Shown: positions 19,795 to 29,444, counted from the stretch's first letter. The stretch: DNA of 62,763 bases from Acidobacteriota bacterium (GCA_013288805.1 JABDBE010000013.1:1-62763); one strand, 5' to 3'. Notes: generated by a model not told the origin, from the letters alone. Made by a program: numbers and translations.

Positions 19795-21549
19795 TTGGCC
19801 GAATTCCAAAATCCTCAACAAGAACCAGGCATGGAGCGCCGGCTGCTCCTGGTCTTCGCGCTGACCTTTCTGGTCATCGTTTTGTTCCAGCCACTCCTCA
19901 AGAAATACCTTCCGCAGGCGACTGCACCTGCTCCGACACCGCAAAGACAGAGCCAGGCGCAGTCAGCTTCGCCGAGTCCTGCTGTCAACCAGGCTCAAGC
20001 GGTACAACCAGCAGCTCCTGTTCTCAATGCAGGCGCGACCAAACAGGCAGCTTCCGAATCGGAAACGGTTGTCGAGAACGATCTCTACCGCATCACATTT
20101 ACCAACCGTGGAGGACAAGTAAAGTCCTGGATACTGAAGAAATTTACCGACGATAAGGAACAGCCGCTCGATCTGGTCAACAAAGCGGCCGCGGAAAAAT
20201 ACGGCTACCCGCTCTCTCTTTGGACTTACGACGAGACCCAGCGGAATAAGCTGAATTCTGCGCTTTATCTTGGCTCCAGTTCGGGCGTTTTGCATGCCCC
20301 AGCCACGATCACGTTTGAATACGCCGATGGCGATGTGGCCGTTCGCAAGAGCTTCAGCTTCGATCACACTTACGTCGTACGCGTCGAAACGTCAGTCGTG
20401 TCGAAGGGAAGTACAGTCGCAGCTTACCCGGCGTGGCCCGCAGGTTTCGGAGACGAATCTACGTTGTCTTCTTACGCTGCCAGTCAAATTAATTACCAGT
20501 ACAACAACACCACCGAACGGCTGGCCATAAAGAAAATAAGTGGCGGCAACACCATCCACATGCCGTTCAATTGGGCGGGAGCGACCGATCAGTACTTCGC
20601 CGCCGTTTTCATCCCCGACGATTCGCAGAACTCCGCGTTGGTCACGCTGCGTAATTCGCTCAACGTTCCCAAGAATCCGAAAAATCCGAACCCGCAAGAT
20701 ACTGCTCCCGTTGACGTGCTGGGGGCAGCGGTCGGCAACCCTAGCGGCCCAACAGTCGCTCGAATGTATGTTGGACCGAAAGCGCTGACGACCTTGGAAT
20801 CCGTGCCCGTGCCAACTATCGTGGGCGCGGAGCAAGATCTGCGCGGTTTGATCAACTTCGGTTTTTGGGGGGTGATCGCGCGGCCGCTCTTCATCTGGCT
20901 CAGGTGGACGTACGAGTTCGTCCACAACTGGGGCTGGGCGATTTGCCTGCAAACCCTGATCATCAATCTGGCGCTGATGCCGCTACGTATCTCCAGCATG
21001 AAATCCGCGCTGAAGATGCAGAAGATTCAGCCGCAGATGAATTCGATCAAGGAAAAGTACAAAAAGTACGGCATGCGCGACCCGCGTCGGCAGGAAATGA
21101 ATACGGAGATCGGCGAACTGATGAAACAGCAGGGCGTCAGCCCGGTGGGCGGCTGTTTGCCGCTGGTCATCCAGATGCCGTTCCTGTTCGCATACTACAG
21201 CATGCTAGGCTCGGCCCTTGATCTTCGCCATGCATCCTGGTTGTGGATTCATGATCTTTCGTCGGCGGACCCGTGGCATATACTGCCAATCGGAATCTTC
21301 ATCACCATGCTGTTCATGCAGCGCATGACGCCGCAAGCAGGGATGGATCCGTCGCAGCAGAAAATGATGAACGTGTTGATGCCCGTGATGATGGGGTTCC
21401 TGAGTTGGAATTTTGCCTCGGGATTGTGTCTTTATTGGGCCGAGGGCAATTTCATTGCCATCGCACAACAGTCGGTCATGAACCGCACCAGCCTGGGCCG
21501 TGAAATGCGCGAGATGGCGGCGAAGAGAGCACGCAAGAAAGAGAAGTGA
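19795..21549 (+). CDS. yidC: Membrane protein insertase YidC
   Basis: YidC/Oxa1-type insertase, which inserts membrane proteins alone or with Sec. TTG at 19795 is chosen because LAEFQNPQQEPGMERRLLLV is the usual beginning and GAGAAAG lies just before it; ATG at 19831 is the alternative. After the first helix comes a Pro/Ala/Gln-rich linker, then the large periplasmic beta-sandwich domain (about 65-335). The five-helix core shows RPLFIWLRWTYEFVHNWGWAI, the cytoplasmic coiled-coil hairpin MKSALKMQKIQPQMNSIKEKY, and CLPLVIQMPFLFAYY. The gram-negative type with periplasmic domain fits a diderm host. Confidence 0.96.
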   Translation: MAEFQNPQQEPGMERRLLLVFALTFLVIVLFQPLLKKYLPQATAPAPTPQRQSQAQSASPSPAVNQAQAVQPAAPVLNAGATKQAASESETVVENDLYRITFTNRGGQVKSWILKKFTDDKEQPLDLVNKAAAEKYGYPLSLWTYDETQRNKLNSALYLGSSSGVLHAPATITFEYADGDVAVRKSFSFDHTYVVRVETSVVSKGSTVAAYPAWPAGFGDESTLSSYAASQINYQYNNTTERLAIKKISGGNTIHMPFNWAGATDQYFAAVFIPDDSQNSALVTLRNSLNVPKNPKNPNPQDTAPVDVLGAAVGNPSGPTVARMYVGPKALTTLESVPVPTIVGAEQDLRGLINFGFWGVIARPLFIWLRWTYEFVHNWGWAICLQTLIINLALMPLRISSMKSALKMQKIQPQMNSIKEKYKKYGMRDPRRQEMNTEIGELMKQQGVSPVGGCLPLVIQMPFLFAYYSMLGSALDLRHASWLWIHDLSSADPWHILPIGIFITMLFMQRMTPQAGMDPSQQKMMNVLMPVMMGFLSWNFASGLCLYWAEGNFIAIAQQSVMNRTSLGREMREMAAKRARKKEK

Positions 21550-21552
21550 AGC

Positions 21553-21628
21553 TTTCAGCCGTCAGCACTCAGCTCTCAGCTAGCGCAGGCTGAAAGCTGA
21601 GCGCTGAAAGCTGAGTGCTAAGAGCTAG
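21553..21628. repeat. Imperfect inverted repeat of TCAGCACTCAGCTCTCAGCT units
   Basis: The yidC-khpB gap is almost filled by units of CAGCACTCAGCTCTCAGCT on the left and AAAGCTGAGTGCTAAGAGCT on the right. Together they can form an imperfect stem of about 30 bases around AGCGCAGG. It could reduce read-through or stabilise the yidC mRNA. The unit differs from the GAGCAAAGCGAGG family. Confidence 0.65.
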
Positions 21629-21631
21629 TTC

Positions 21632-22168
21632 ATGCCTATTCCAGACAAAATCGCAGCCGCAAAGAAAATCGACGCGCTCCTGCGCGGTGTCGTTACGCAC
21701 GGCGGTCTCCATCTCAAATACCGCATAACCGTTGATCCTCCGCTTCCCGAGGGGCGCGATTGGGAACGGCCGGAGATTCTGGTCGAACTTTCCGGGCCCG
21801 ATTCCCCTCTGGTTTTGGAGCGCGGAGGCGAACTGCTGCGGGCCATTGAAACGCTGGCGATTGAGATGCTCCGTCTGCCCGGCAACGAGCATGAGAAGGT
21901 TTGTTTCGACTGCATGAATCAGCGCGCGCTGCGGCTGGAGGAGCTTCGGCTGGCCGCCAATGTCGCGGCTGAAAGAGTTCGTAAGACAAGTATGCCGTAC
22001 GAGTTCGCGCCCATGTCTTCGCGCGAGCGCCGCATCGTGCACCTGGCGTTACGCGACTACGCCGACCTTCATACCGAGAGCCAGGGCGAAGGCGGCCGCC
22101 GCTGCCTGGTTGTCTATCCCAAGAACTACAAACCCGCGAGCAAGCCTGCGCAGCGCAGTGTCCCGTAA
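21632..22168 (+). CDS. khpB: KhpB/Jag-like RNA-binding protein with R3H domain
   Basis: A 178-residue protein. The C-terminal R3H domain is clear: [28 protein letters not shown], followed by RRCLVVYPK. The preceding segment (about 45-100) fits a KH-like fold with [21 protein letters not shown]. The N-terminal Jag domain of Firmicutes proteins is absent or replaced, as in other acidobacterial forms. KhpB binds many RNAs; its fixed place after yidC supports the call. The end at 22168 is 61 bases before mnmE. Confidence 0.85.
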   Translation: MPIPDKIAAAKKIDALLRGVVTHGGLHLKYRITVDPPLPEGRDWERPEILVELSGPDSPLVLERGGELLRAIETLAIEMLRLPGNEHEKVCFDCMNQRALRLEELRLAANVAAERVRKTSMPYEFAPMSSRERRIVHLALRDYADLHTESQGEGGRRCLVVYPKNYKPASKPAQRSVP

Positions 22169-22229
22169 GTTTGCCCAGTGGCAGCTCTTCAGAATAAAAC
22201 CGCTACAATCTTCCTGTGAACCTCCAGCT

Positions 22230-23693
22230 GTGAACCTCGACGATACCATCGTCGCGATTGCCACTCCTCCAGGTCGGGGGGGCATCGGCGTAGTCCGCCT
22301 GGCTGGCTCGGACGCAAAGAAAATTGCTCTGCCGATGCTACGGCTAAATCGCGGTCTCGATCCCGGCCACGCTGTGTTTGGAGAACTGATCGAACCCGCC
22401 GATGCTTTTGTGGGCCGGCCAGTCCAAGCCGAACAAGGCTCGGCAGAACGCATCGATGAAGTCGTCGTTACCTATTTTGCCAAACCTCACTCCTACACCA
22501 CTGACGACATCGTCGAAATCTCGGCGCACGGGTCGCCCGTGGTGCTGCATCACATCGTCGAGCTGGCCATGGCTCGCGGAGCGCGCCTCGCTGAACCGGG
22601 CGAGTTCACCATGCGTGCCTTCCTCAATGGACGAATCGATCTCACCCAGGCTGAAGCGGTCCGCGATCTCATCGAATCGCAAACTCTTTACCAGGCCAGG
22701 ATTGCCGCCCAACAGCTCGAAGGTGCGCTTTCGCGCCGACTGCAGCCCATCAAACAGAAGCTGGTTGAGCTGATTGCGACTCTCGAAGCCGGTATTGATT
22801 TCGCCGAAGATGACATCTCGGTTCTCCCCGCCGATCAGATCCTTCGGCGCATCGCGCTTGCGCGTGCTCCGCTTGAGGAACTCGCTGCTTCCTTCGCCTA
22901 CGGGAAGATCGTTCATGAAGGCCTGACGCTTGCCATCGTGGGCCGCCCCAACGTGGGCAAATCAAGTTTGTTTAACCGGCTGGTCGAACGCGAACGCGCC
23001 ATCGTGACCGCAACCCCCGGCACGACTCGCGATTTGGTCAGCGAAACCGTAGCCATCGCCGGCATTCCGGTCAAACTGGTTGACACGGCAGGCATTCGCC
23101 GCGCCCTCGATGAGGCGGAAAGTATTGGCATTCGTAAATCCATGGAAGCTCTGGCTGACGCCGATCTCGTCCTCGTCGTATTCGATTCTTCGCAGCCGCT
23201 CGTGGAGGAAGACGATCAGCTGTTGGACCAAGTTGTAGGACGGCCAGCCATTGCGGTCGAGAACAAATGCGACCTTGATCACGTGGAGACAGCCGCCCCC
23301 GGCCGTCCACCCGAGCGCAGCTCGGCAGATGGAAAAGGTCAAGAACTCAGCATCGCAGAAAACCCGAGCGCGGGGCTACCCCGAGTTCGGACTTCCGCGA
23401 CCACCGGAGAGGGAATCCCCGAGCTGCGGAATGAGATTCTGCGTCACATCCGAGGAGACGCTGGCGCCCAAGTTGAAAATGGATTCCTCAGCAACCTGCG
23501 GCACCAGGAACACGTACGGGCATCACTTACAGCGCTTACGGCGGCGAGAGTAGCCGTCGAAAACAAAGTGCCGCACGAAATGTTGCTGCTTGATCTTTAT
23601 AATGTTCTGCGGCCGCTCGATGAGATCACAGGGGTCACAACCAATGACGATATCCTGAACTTGATCTTCAGCACGTTCTGTATCGGAAAGTAG
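22230..23693 (+). CDS. mnmE: tRNA modification GTPase MnmE
   Basis: MnmE works with MnmG to place a carboxymethylaminomethyl-type group on U34 of certain tRNAs. GTG at 22230 ([24 protein letters not shown]) is the conserved N-terminus; the longer open frame upstream has no family support. The folate-binding N-domain, helical middle and inserted GTPase domain are present: [10 protein letters not shown] (G1), DTAGIRR (G3), ENKCDLD (G4). The C-terminal CIGK with the catalytic-site cysteine is intact. About 30 extra residues after NKCDLDH, rich in Pro, Arg and Ser, are unusual. Length 487. Confidence 0.96.
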   Translation: MNLDDTIVAIATPPGRGGIGVVRLAGSDAKKIALPMLRLNRGLDPGHAVFGELIEPADAFVGRPVQAEQGSAERIDEVVVTYFAKPHSYTTDDIVEISAHGSPVVLHHIVELAMARGARLAEPGEFTMRAFLNGRIDLTQAEAVRDLIESQTLYQARIAAQQLEGALSRRLQPIKQKLVELIATLEAGIDFAEDDISVLPADQILRRIALARAPLEELAASFAYGKIVHEGLTLAIVGRPNVGKSSLFNRLVERERAIVTATPGTTRDLVSETVAIAGIPVKLVDTAGIRRALDEAESIGIRKSMEALADADLVLVVFDSSQPLVEEDDQLLDQVVGRPAIAVENKCDLDHVETAAPGRPPERSSADGKGQELSIAENPSAGLPRVRTSATTGEGIPELRNEILRHIRGDAGAQVENGFLSNLRHQEHVRASLTALTAARVAVENKVPHEMLLLDLYNVLRPLDEITGVTTNDDILNLIFSTFCIGK

Positions 23694-23833
23694 TGCTTTG
23701 ATCTTCGTAAGCCCAAAACAACGTCTGTGCGGCCATCCAATTCCGCAACCAAATGCAGATTTATGAATCTAAGCTGTTTATCCGGTCAGTGCGGGAGTCG
23801 GGCGCCGCTTCTTCGCTAAACTGAGAACTAACC

Positions 23834-25504
23834 ATGCCGAAACCAATTCTGCTGAGCGTGGACGACGACTCGGATGTTCTCCGAGCGATTGAGCGCGACT
23901 TGCGCTCGCAGTACGGCGCCGAGTACCGCGTGATCGGAAGCGATTCGCCCGAAGGCGCTCTCGATCTCCTGAAGCACCTGAAGGTGCGGAACGACAGCGT
24001 GGCATTGCTTCTTGCCGACCAACGCATGCCCCATATGGACGGCGTCGAATTTCTGCAAGAGGGGATGCGGATTTTCCCCGATGCGAAGCGGGCTTTGCTC
24101 ACTGCCTACGCGGACACCAGCGCCGCAATCAGCGCCATTAATCAGGCCAACATCAATTATTTTTTTTTGAAGCCGTGGGATCCTCCGGCGGAGCACCTGT
24201 ATCCGCAATTGGACGACTTGCTCGGGGATTGGCAAGCTTCCTACCGTCCAACCTTCGAGGGAATCCGCGTTTTGGGCACGCGATGGTCTCCGCGTTCCTA
24301 CGAGTTGCGGGATTTCCTGGCTCGCAATCGCGTTCCTTATCAGTGGATCGACGTAGAGGCCTCTGCCAACGATCCGGAAACCAAGCAACTCCTCGAAGCT
24401 CTGGGGCCGGAGGCTGCGAGCCTTCCGGTTGTGCTCTTCCCCGACGGGACAAAACTTCTGGAAAGCGTTCCCGCGGAGGTTGCGCAAAAAGTTGGTCTAC
24501 GCACGCGGGCGCAGACCGACTTTTACGATCTGGCAATTGTGGGCGGCGGCCCAGCGGGCCTCGCAGCTGCCGTCTACGGCGCGTCGGAAGGCCTGCATAC
24601 GGTGATGATTGAACGCGAAGCGCCCGGCGGCCAGGCGGGAATGAGTTCGCGGATTGAGAACTATCTGGGATTTCCGGCCGGACTCAGCGGAAGCGATCTC
24701 GCCCGGCGCGCAGTAGTCCAGGCGCAACGTTTCGGAGTGGAGATTCTTTCGCCACAGGAAGCTGTCGGTGTTCGGACGGAAGGGTCTTATCGCATCATTA
24801 AGTTGGCGGATGAAAGCGAGATTTCCTGTCACGCGTTGATGATCGCAAGCGGAGTCCAGTGGCGGCGGCTTGAAGCTCCGGGAATCGATCGCTTGCAAGG
24901 TGCAGGTGTTTACTATGGCGGAGGGGCCACAGAAGCGCTTTCCTGCAAGGGCGAGACTGTTTACGTTGTAGGAGGCGCGAATTCGGCGGGCCAGGCTGCA
25001 ATGAACTTCGCGCGATACGCCGACCGCGTTGTGATCCTGGTTCGCGGAGATTCTCTTTCCAGCACTATGTCGCAGTATTTGATTGACCAGATCAAAGAAA
25101 TGCCCAACATCGCAGTGTGGGCCCATGCGACCTTGGCCGAAGCGCATGGGGAAACTCATCTGGAAGAGATTTCCGTGCTTTGTTCGGACACAAGCAAGCT
25201 GGAGCGGGTGCCGGCGAGTGCCATGTTCATCTTCATTGGCGCCCTGCCGCGAACCGACTGGCTGGGAAGTCTGGTAGAAAGAGATGACCGCGGTTTTCTG
25301 TTGACTGGGCCCGATCTGATCCGAGACGGCCAACGCCCCAAGGGGTGGACGCTCGACCGGGATCCCTTCCTGCTCGAGACCAATGTTCCCGGTCTCTTCG
25401 CCGTAGGCGACGTTCGGCATGGTTCCGTAAAGCGAGTGGCTTCGGGAGTCGGCGAAGGATCGGTTGCGGTTCAGTTCATCCATCAATACTTGAGCAAGGT
25501 CTAA
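23834..25504 (+). CDS. Receiver / glutaredoxin-like / thioredoxin reductase-like fusion protein
   Basis: A 556-residue three-part protein. Residues 1-125 are a response-regulator receiver with acidic pocket (Asp10-Asp12), phospho-acceptor Asp62 (LLLADQRMP), Thr90 and Lys113 (FLKPW). Residues 143-222 look like a glutaredoxin fold (IRVLGTRWSPRSYELRDFL ... LPVVLFPDG), but SPRS replaces the CxxC. From 230 on it is a pyridine nucleotide-disulphide reductase: FAD site IVGGGPAGLAAA, NADPH site VVGGANSAGQAA, final FAD motif GLFAVGDVR. The CxxC of true thioredoxin reductase is missing; YYGGGATEALSC keeps one Cys (371). The product is likely a flavoprotein under phosphorelay control. The kinase gene starts at the base after its stop. 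Confidence 0.9.
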   Translation: MPKPILLSVDDDSDVLRAIERDLRSQYGAEYRVIGSDSPEGALDLLKHLKVRNDSVALLLADQRMPHMDGVEFLQEGMRIFPDAKRALLTAYADTSAAISAINQANINYFFLKPWDPPAEHLYPQLDDLLGDWQASYRPTFEGIRVLGTRWSPRSYELRDFLARNRVPYQWIDVEASANDPETKQLLEALGPEAASLPVVLFPDGTKLLESVPAEVAQKVGLRTRAQTDFYDLAIVGGGPAGLAAAVYGASEGLHTVMIEREAPGGQAGMSSRIENYLGFPAGLSGSDLARRAVVQAQRFGVEILSPQEAVGVRTEGSYRIIKLADESEISCHALMIASGVQWRRLEAPGIDRLQGAGVYYGGGATEALSCKGETVYVVGGANSAGQAAMNFARYADRVVILVRGDSLSSTMSQYLIDQIKEMPNIAVWAHATLAEAHGETHLEEISVLCSDTSKLERVPASAMFIFIGALPRTDWLGSLVERDDRGFLLTGPDLIRDGQRPKGWTLDRDPFLLETNVPGLFAVGDVRHGSVKRVASGVGEGSVAVQFIHQYLSKV

Positions 25505-26893
25505 ATGGTCGAAAAATCGGAACTACTTCGCGTCCCCGTATTCGCAGACTTACCTGACGATCAGATCGCGTGGTTCATCAGCCAATCGCAAGAGCTGCAT
25601 CTCAAGGCGGGCGATAACTCCACCCGCCAAGGCGATCCGGCCGATGCGATGTTTGTGCTTCTTGAGGGTCAACTCCAGGGGCGTGGCGAAATTGCCGGCG
25701 AAACCGTCACCTTCACCATAAACCAGGGTAACGTCACGGGAGTGCTTCCATTTTCCAGGATGACGCATTTTACGGTGGGCATACGGGCAGAGACGGACAG
25801 CCGCGCCCTGCGATTTCCCGCTTCGCTGTTTCCGGATCTTGTACAGAAAATGCCGGAACTGACTAAGCGTCTTGTGGGCCTGATGTCCGACCGGATTCGT
25901 GAAACAACCCGGCTGGAACAGCAACGCGACCGCTTGGCTTCTCTGGGAAAATTGTCTGCAGGCCTGGCGCACGAACTGAACAATCCCGCTTCCGCCGCCA
26001 AACGTGCCAGTTGCCAGCTACGCATCACCCTGAAGAAAATTAAAGAAGCGAGTCACGAACTCGGAAGGCGCGATCTCACTGCTGCCCAGAAAGCGGAAAT
26101 TGAGAAGTTGGAGGCTTCGTTCATCCAGCAAAATCAGCCTCCACCCGATGCACTCACTACCAGTGACTTGGAAGAACACATTGATTCGTTGTTGCGCAGT
26201 CACGGGCAGAATGATCTGTGGCAACTGGCTGCCGATCTGGCGCGAAAGAACGTCAAGCCCGAGGCGCTGGAATCTTTGTTCGAGGCTCTTGATGCTGATA
26301 CTGCTCGAGCCGCGCTGGTGAGGATCGCTGCCTCGGTCGAGATCGCGGACCTGCTGAACGAAATCGAGAGCAGCACAACACGGATCTCTGACCTGGTCCT
26401 TGCGATTAAGGAATACACCTACATGGATCAGGCGCCCGTGCAGAACGTGGATATCGTAAAAAGCCTGGAGACAACCCTAACCATCCTGAACTACAAGCTC
26501 AAACGCGGAGTGGTTGTGGAGCGCGACTACGGGCAGGTTCCTCTTCTGGTGAACTCATTCGGAAGTGAGCTTAATCAAGTTTGGACCAACATCATCGATA
26601 ATGCCATCGACGCGATGGGCGGAAAGGGCCAACTTCGGGTTCGAACCTATCGCGAAGATGGTTGTGTAGTAGTTGAGATCGGCGACAACGGGCCGGGAAT
26701 TTCGGTGCAGGTCAAGCCGCACATCTTTGAACCGTTCTTCACGACCAAGGGAGTCGGAGAAGGGACTGGACTCGGACTCGACACCGTGCAGCGAATTGTG
26801 AAGAAGCACCGGGGCACCATTCAGGTGGATTCAAAACCTGGCGACACGCGTTTTCAAGTAAGGCTTCCACTGTCAGAAAGTTTGTCCGCGTAA
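25505..26893 (+). CDS. Cyclic nucleotide-binding-domain sensor histidine kinase
   Basis: A 462-residue cytoplasmic kinase without membrane helices. Residues 10-120 form a CRP-type cyclic nucleotide-binding fold (PVFADLPDDQIAWFI ... KAGDNSTRQGDPADAMFVLLEGQLQG). The phosphorylated His is His156 in GLAHELNNPASA. About 120 helical residues separate this box from the second dimerisation helix. The ATPase domain shows NIIDNAIDAMGG (N box), IGDNGPGI and GTGLGLDTV (G boxes). The ATG abuts the TAA of the receiver-reductase gene, so this is a cognate pair. The ligand is unknown; the CRP-type pocket lacks an obvious RxS cAMP motif. Confidence 0.9.
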   Translation: MVEKSELLRVPVFADLPDDQIAWFISQSQELHLKAGDNSTRQGDPADAMFVLLEGQLQGRGEIAGETVTFTINQGNVTGVLPFSRMTHFTVGIRAETDSRALRFPASLFPDLVQKMPELTKRLVGLMSDRIRETTRLEQQRDRLASLGKLSAGLAHELNNPASAAKRASCQLRITLKKIKEASHELGRRDLTAAQKAEIEKLEASFIQQNQPPPDALTTSDLEEHIDSLLRSHGQNDLWQLAADLARKNVKPEALESLFEALDADTARAALVRIAASVEIADLLNEIESSTTRISDLVLAIKEYTYMDQAPVQNVDIVKSLETTLTILNYKLKRGVVVERDYGQVPLLVNSFGSELNQVWTNIIDNAIDAMGGKGQLRVRTYREDGCVVVEIGDNGPGISVQVKPHIFEPFFTTKGVGEGTGLGLDTVQRIVKKHRGTIQVDSKPGDTRFQVRLPLSESLSA

Positions 26894-27139
26894 CCTACAC
26901 CTTGCGAGACGCTACCCGTAGTTAGTAAAGCGTCGCAGCATTTTTTTCGGGCTGACTTACGCTGATTCCTCGACATGTTCCCTTTCGATAAAAAGCTTTG
27001 CGTCGCATCTGAATCGACCGTCCAGTCACGAGTTCATACGTTCTGCATTGGTAACTAGCGGCAACGTCTCAAATAGGTACACTTGCCGAAGACGAGGGGT
27101 TCACTGTCGCTCGTTCGATTGGGAACCTCCCCGCCAAAG

Positions 27140-27715
27140 ATGAGAGCCCTGCCAAAGTTTCTAGCCGCTGTTCTGTTCTTGGGCGCTCTGAGCAGCGCTC
27201 AAACGTCGCCCTATGCGGACGCGGGAATCGGCGTCAACGGTCTCGGCTTTCAATCGCCTTATTACGACGCCGACGTGGGCGTCGATTGGGGCGACCATCG
27301 TCCTACGTTCTTCGAAGCCGAAGTCGGTGCGGATACTGCGAACCCAAATGGCCTCAACAATGGCGCCACCTTTCGTGCCGAAGGCATTGTGATGTGGCGG
27401 TCAACGCCACACTGGCGTCTCGGAGGCGGAATTCATTTCAGCGATTTGTTCACCTCAAGGTACGGGCAGGACCACGTTTGGCCCACTCTGGGGGCGATGT
27501 TCGAGGAGAATTGGTTTCGTCTGAACGCGCAACTCCTGATCCCCACCAGTCCCACCGCTCTCGTAGGACCCCTGTTTGACATGCGAACGCATTTAAAAAA
27601 AAGATTTTACTTACGCGAGCGGGTTGGAATTTATTGGTACGTCACCGATATTGTGCCGAGTTCCCGTCGCGCAAGCGCGGTCGCTGACTTCGGCGTCTTG
27701 TACGTATTTCGTTGA
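27140..27715 (+). CDS. Outer-membrane beta-barrel-like exported protein
   Basis: A 191-residue protein. ATG at 27140 opens a signal peptide (MRALPKFLAAVLFLGALSSAQ). The mature part alternates polar and hydrophobic residues in strand-like blocks (GIGVNGLGF, FFEAEVGAD, GATFRAEGIVMW, RLGGGIHFSD) and ends in an aromatic-rich strand, VLYVFR. This is the shape of a small outer-membrane barrel or opacity-like protein, an inference from pattern only. Base 27083 (TTG) opens the frame earlier but would hide the signal peptide. Confidence 0.65.
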   Translation: MRALPKFLAAVLFLGALSSAQTSPYADAGIGVNGLGFQSPYYDADVGVDWGDHRPTFFEAEVGADTANPNGLNNGATFRAEGIVMWRSTPHWRLGGGIHFSDLFTSRYGQDHVWPTLGAMFEENWFRLNAQLLIPTSPTALVGPLFDMRTHLKKRFYLRERVGIYWYVTDIVPSSRRASAVADFGVLYVFR

Positions 27716-27750
27716 GCGATCCGTGCGGGCCAGGCCGCCTGCCACACAAG

Positions 27751-28668
27751 CTAATTGGATAGTGTTTTTTCGATGGCGGCGCGAAGGTCGTCATACTCCA
27801 TCAAGCCGGGATGGTAAAGCGCTACACGGCCTTTGCGGTCGACCAGGACCAGGGTCGGCGTCGTGCTCGCCCCGTAATTAGTGAAGTTGGTCTTGCTGAT
27901 AGGTACGGGGACGCTCTGCAGTCCGGAGTAGTAGTGCTGCCAAACTTGCCCAATGTAAGCGATCTCATCCTTGGGCTTCGCATCCTCTCCCTTGGCCGCA
28001 TATCCGTAGAGTTGCGTGGGAGCAAGAACCGTCAATCCTTTCGGAGCGAACTCCGAGCTAAGCCTGGAAATGATCGGGCCTTCGTACTTGCAGTCTACGC
28101 ACCAGTGAGCCCAGAAAAACAAAAGAACCGGCGAACCCCTGAGTTCGCTAAGCGGAGTCGGGCGTGAACCGAGATACTCCGAAGTAGCGAGCGCTGGGGC
28201 GGGCTGGCTGGTGAGGGTGAGCACGTTCAGATTCTTGTGCAGACGTGGGCCGATCGAAGTGCTCCCGTAAGTCACCAGGGCGTGCCGCAGCAAGGTGGCG
28301 GCCTGAGCATTTTGCCCATGTGCGGCCAGAACCTGGGCTTGAACCTCGAAAGCGGCGCCGAGCGCGACCGGCAGGTGCGGTTCGGCGTCGAGAGATCGCT
28401 TCTGGAGTAGCTGGCGAGCGAGGGTCTCGGTCTGCTTCGCCGCAGCATCAGCCTTGTCGAGTTGATTAGCGGCCAATGCTTCGCGAGCCGTCCACGAAAG
28501 AGCTTCGAGATACGCAGGATCAACACCATGCTGGAGGCGGTAGGCTTGCAGCGCGGAATCAGCGGCGGCAAAATTCCTCTGAACCAGCGCAGTGCGAACG
28601 TCTTCGACAATGTCGGCGAAAGCCAGGGATGAAAGCAGGAGGAAAACCGCAAAACAACGGACACGCAT
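27751..28668 (-). CDS. Exported TlpA-like thioredoxin-fold protein
   Basis: A 305-residue protein. ATG at 28668 is chosen because MRVRCFAVFLLLSSLAFA is a signal peptide; the frame extends upstream to 28800 without a sensible leader. Residues 20-155 are helical repeats resembling TPRs (QRNFAAADSALQAYR, ANQLDKADAAAKQTE, HGQNAQAATLLRHAL). The C-terminal part is a thioredoxin fold of the TlpA/AhpC-TSA type with active site Cys190-Val-Asp-Cys193 (FFWAHWCVDCK) and cis-Pro block STTPTLVLVD. Probable periplasmic thiol reductase or oxidant-defence protein. Confidence 0.82.
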   Translation of the reverse strand: MRVRCFAVFLLLSSLAFADIVEDVRTALVQRNFAAADSALQAYRLQHGVDPAYLEALSWTAREALAANQLDKADAAAKQTETLARQLLQKRSLDAEPHLPVALGAAFEVQAQVLAAHGQNAQAATLLRHALVTYGSTSIGPRLHKNLNVLTLTSQPAPALATSEYLGSRPTPLSELRGSPVLLFFWAHWCVDCKYEGPIISRLSSEFAPKGLTVLAPTQLYGYAAKGEDAKPKDEIAYIGQVWQHYYSGLQSVPVPISKTNFTNYGASTTPTLVLVDRKGRVALYHPGLMEYDDLRAAIEKTLSN

Positions 28669-28930
28669 TCCTCCATGATGCAGGGAAGTCAGAAAAGATT
28701 CCAGTGGGGCACGCTCGCTTTGGTCGGATAACTCGTAACCCATTGATACATAGTGAGTTGCCCAGCTGGCAACGGAATAGCTTGGCAATTTCGAGAACAT
28801 CTGAGTTACAATCCTGCTGCGTTTGATCTTTGCAGTTTTTCAGCAACTCCCGCGACACCAGCGTGACCTGCCTGAAGAAGTTCTGCGATTGACACAGCGC
28901 ACATCTAAGAAAAAGGAATCGAGCAACACC

Positions 28931-29131
28931 ATGGAAACTGGAACAGTAAAGTGGTTTAACGATGCCAAGGGTTACGGGTTCATCAGCCGTCAGAGCGGCG
29001 AGGACGTGTTTGTACACTTCTCGGCGATTCAGGCGGGTGGGTTCCGCAGCCTTCAGGAAGGCCAGCAAGTGCAGTTCGACGTGGTAAAGGGCCCCAAGGG
29101 GTGGCAAGCCGAGAATGTAAAGCCGGCGTAA
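28931..29131 (+). CDS. Cold-shock protein, CspA family
   Basis: A 66-residue single CSD domain with RNP1 KGYGFI and RNP2 VFVHFS, beginning [14 protein letters not shown]. These proteins bind single-stranded RNA and DNA and act as RNA chaperones. A weak AGGA lies 12 bases upstream. The roughly 130-base leader may carry a cold-responsive 5' untranslated region, but this was not resolved. A strong terminator follows. Confidence 0.95.
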   Translation: METGTVKWFNDAKGYGFISRQSGEDVFVHFSAIQAGGFRSLQEGQQVQFDVVKGPKGWQAENVKPA

Positions 29132-29155
29132 ACCACTTTCAAATTTTCGGAGAAC

Positions 29156-29184
29156 GGGCGGCTAACCCTGGCCGCCCTTTGTTT
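29156..29184 (+). terminator. Rho-independent terminator after the cold-shock gene
   Basis: GGGCGGC, loop TAACCCTG, GCCGCCC, then TTTGTTT: a 7-base-pair G+C stem and T-rich tail, 25 bases after the stop codon. Confidence 0.85.
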
Positions 29185-29444
29185 ATGACAGGACTTTCTT
29201 CTCCCAGCAACACGACACCATTGACAGCGCTGTCCGACTGTAATACGTTCTGAGTCGACTTGACGTGCGTTTGGTGCGTTGCCTCCCCCGGTCAACGGCT
29301 CGCCTGTCGTCGCTCACATTCCTGGCGCTGGAGCTAAAGCCGTAGTGTCGAGAGCCAGGTGCGAGTCTGGGGAACACGGCGAGGACATCCGCGGCCGCAT
29401 CGAGCGGCAGCTGATGGTTTGTGACGCCATCCGGTGAGGGGAAA
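29185..29444. other. Non-coding gap before beta-propeller gene
   Basis: No convincing gene, repeat or hairpin was seen here. The last 20 bases carry GAGGGG, the ribosome-binding site for the start at 29445; the promoter for that gene should lie in this stretch. Confidence 0.4.

Noticed and set aside
21960-22229. N-terminal extension of MnmE by 90 residues
   Set aside because: It reads khpB in another frame. MnmE homologues start at the GTG at 22230.
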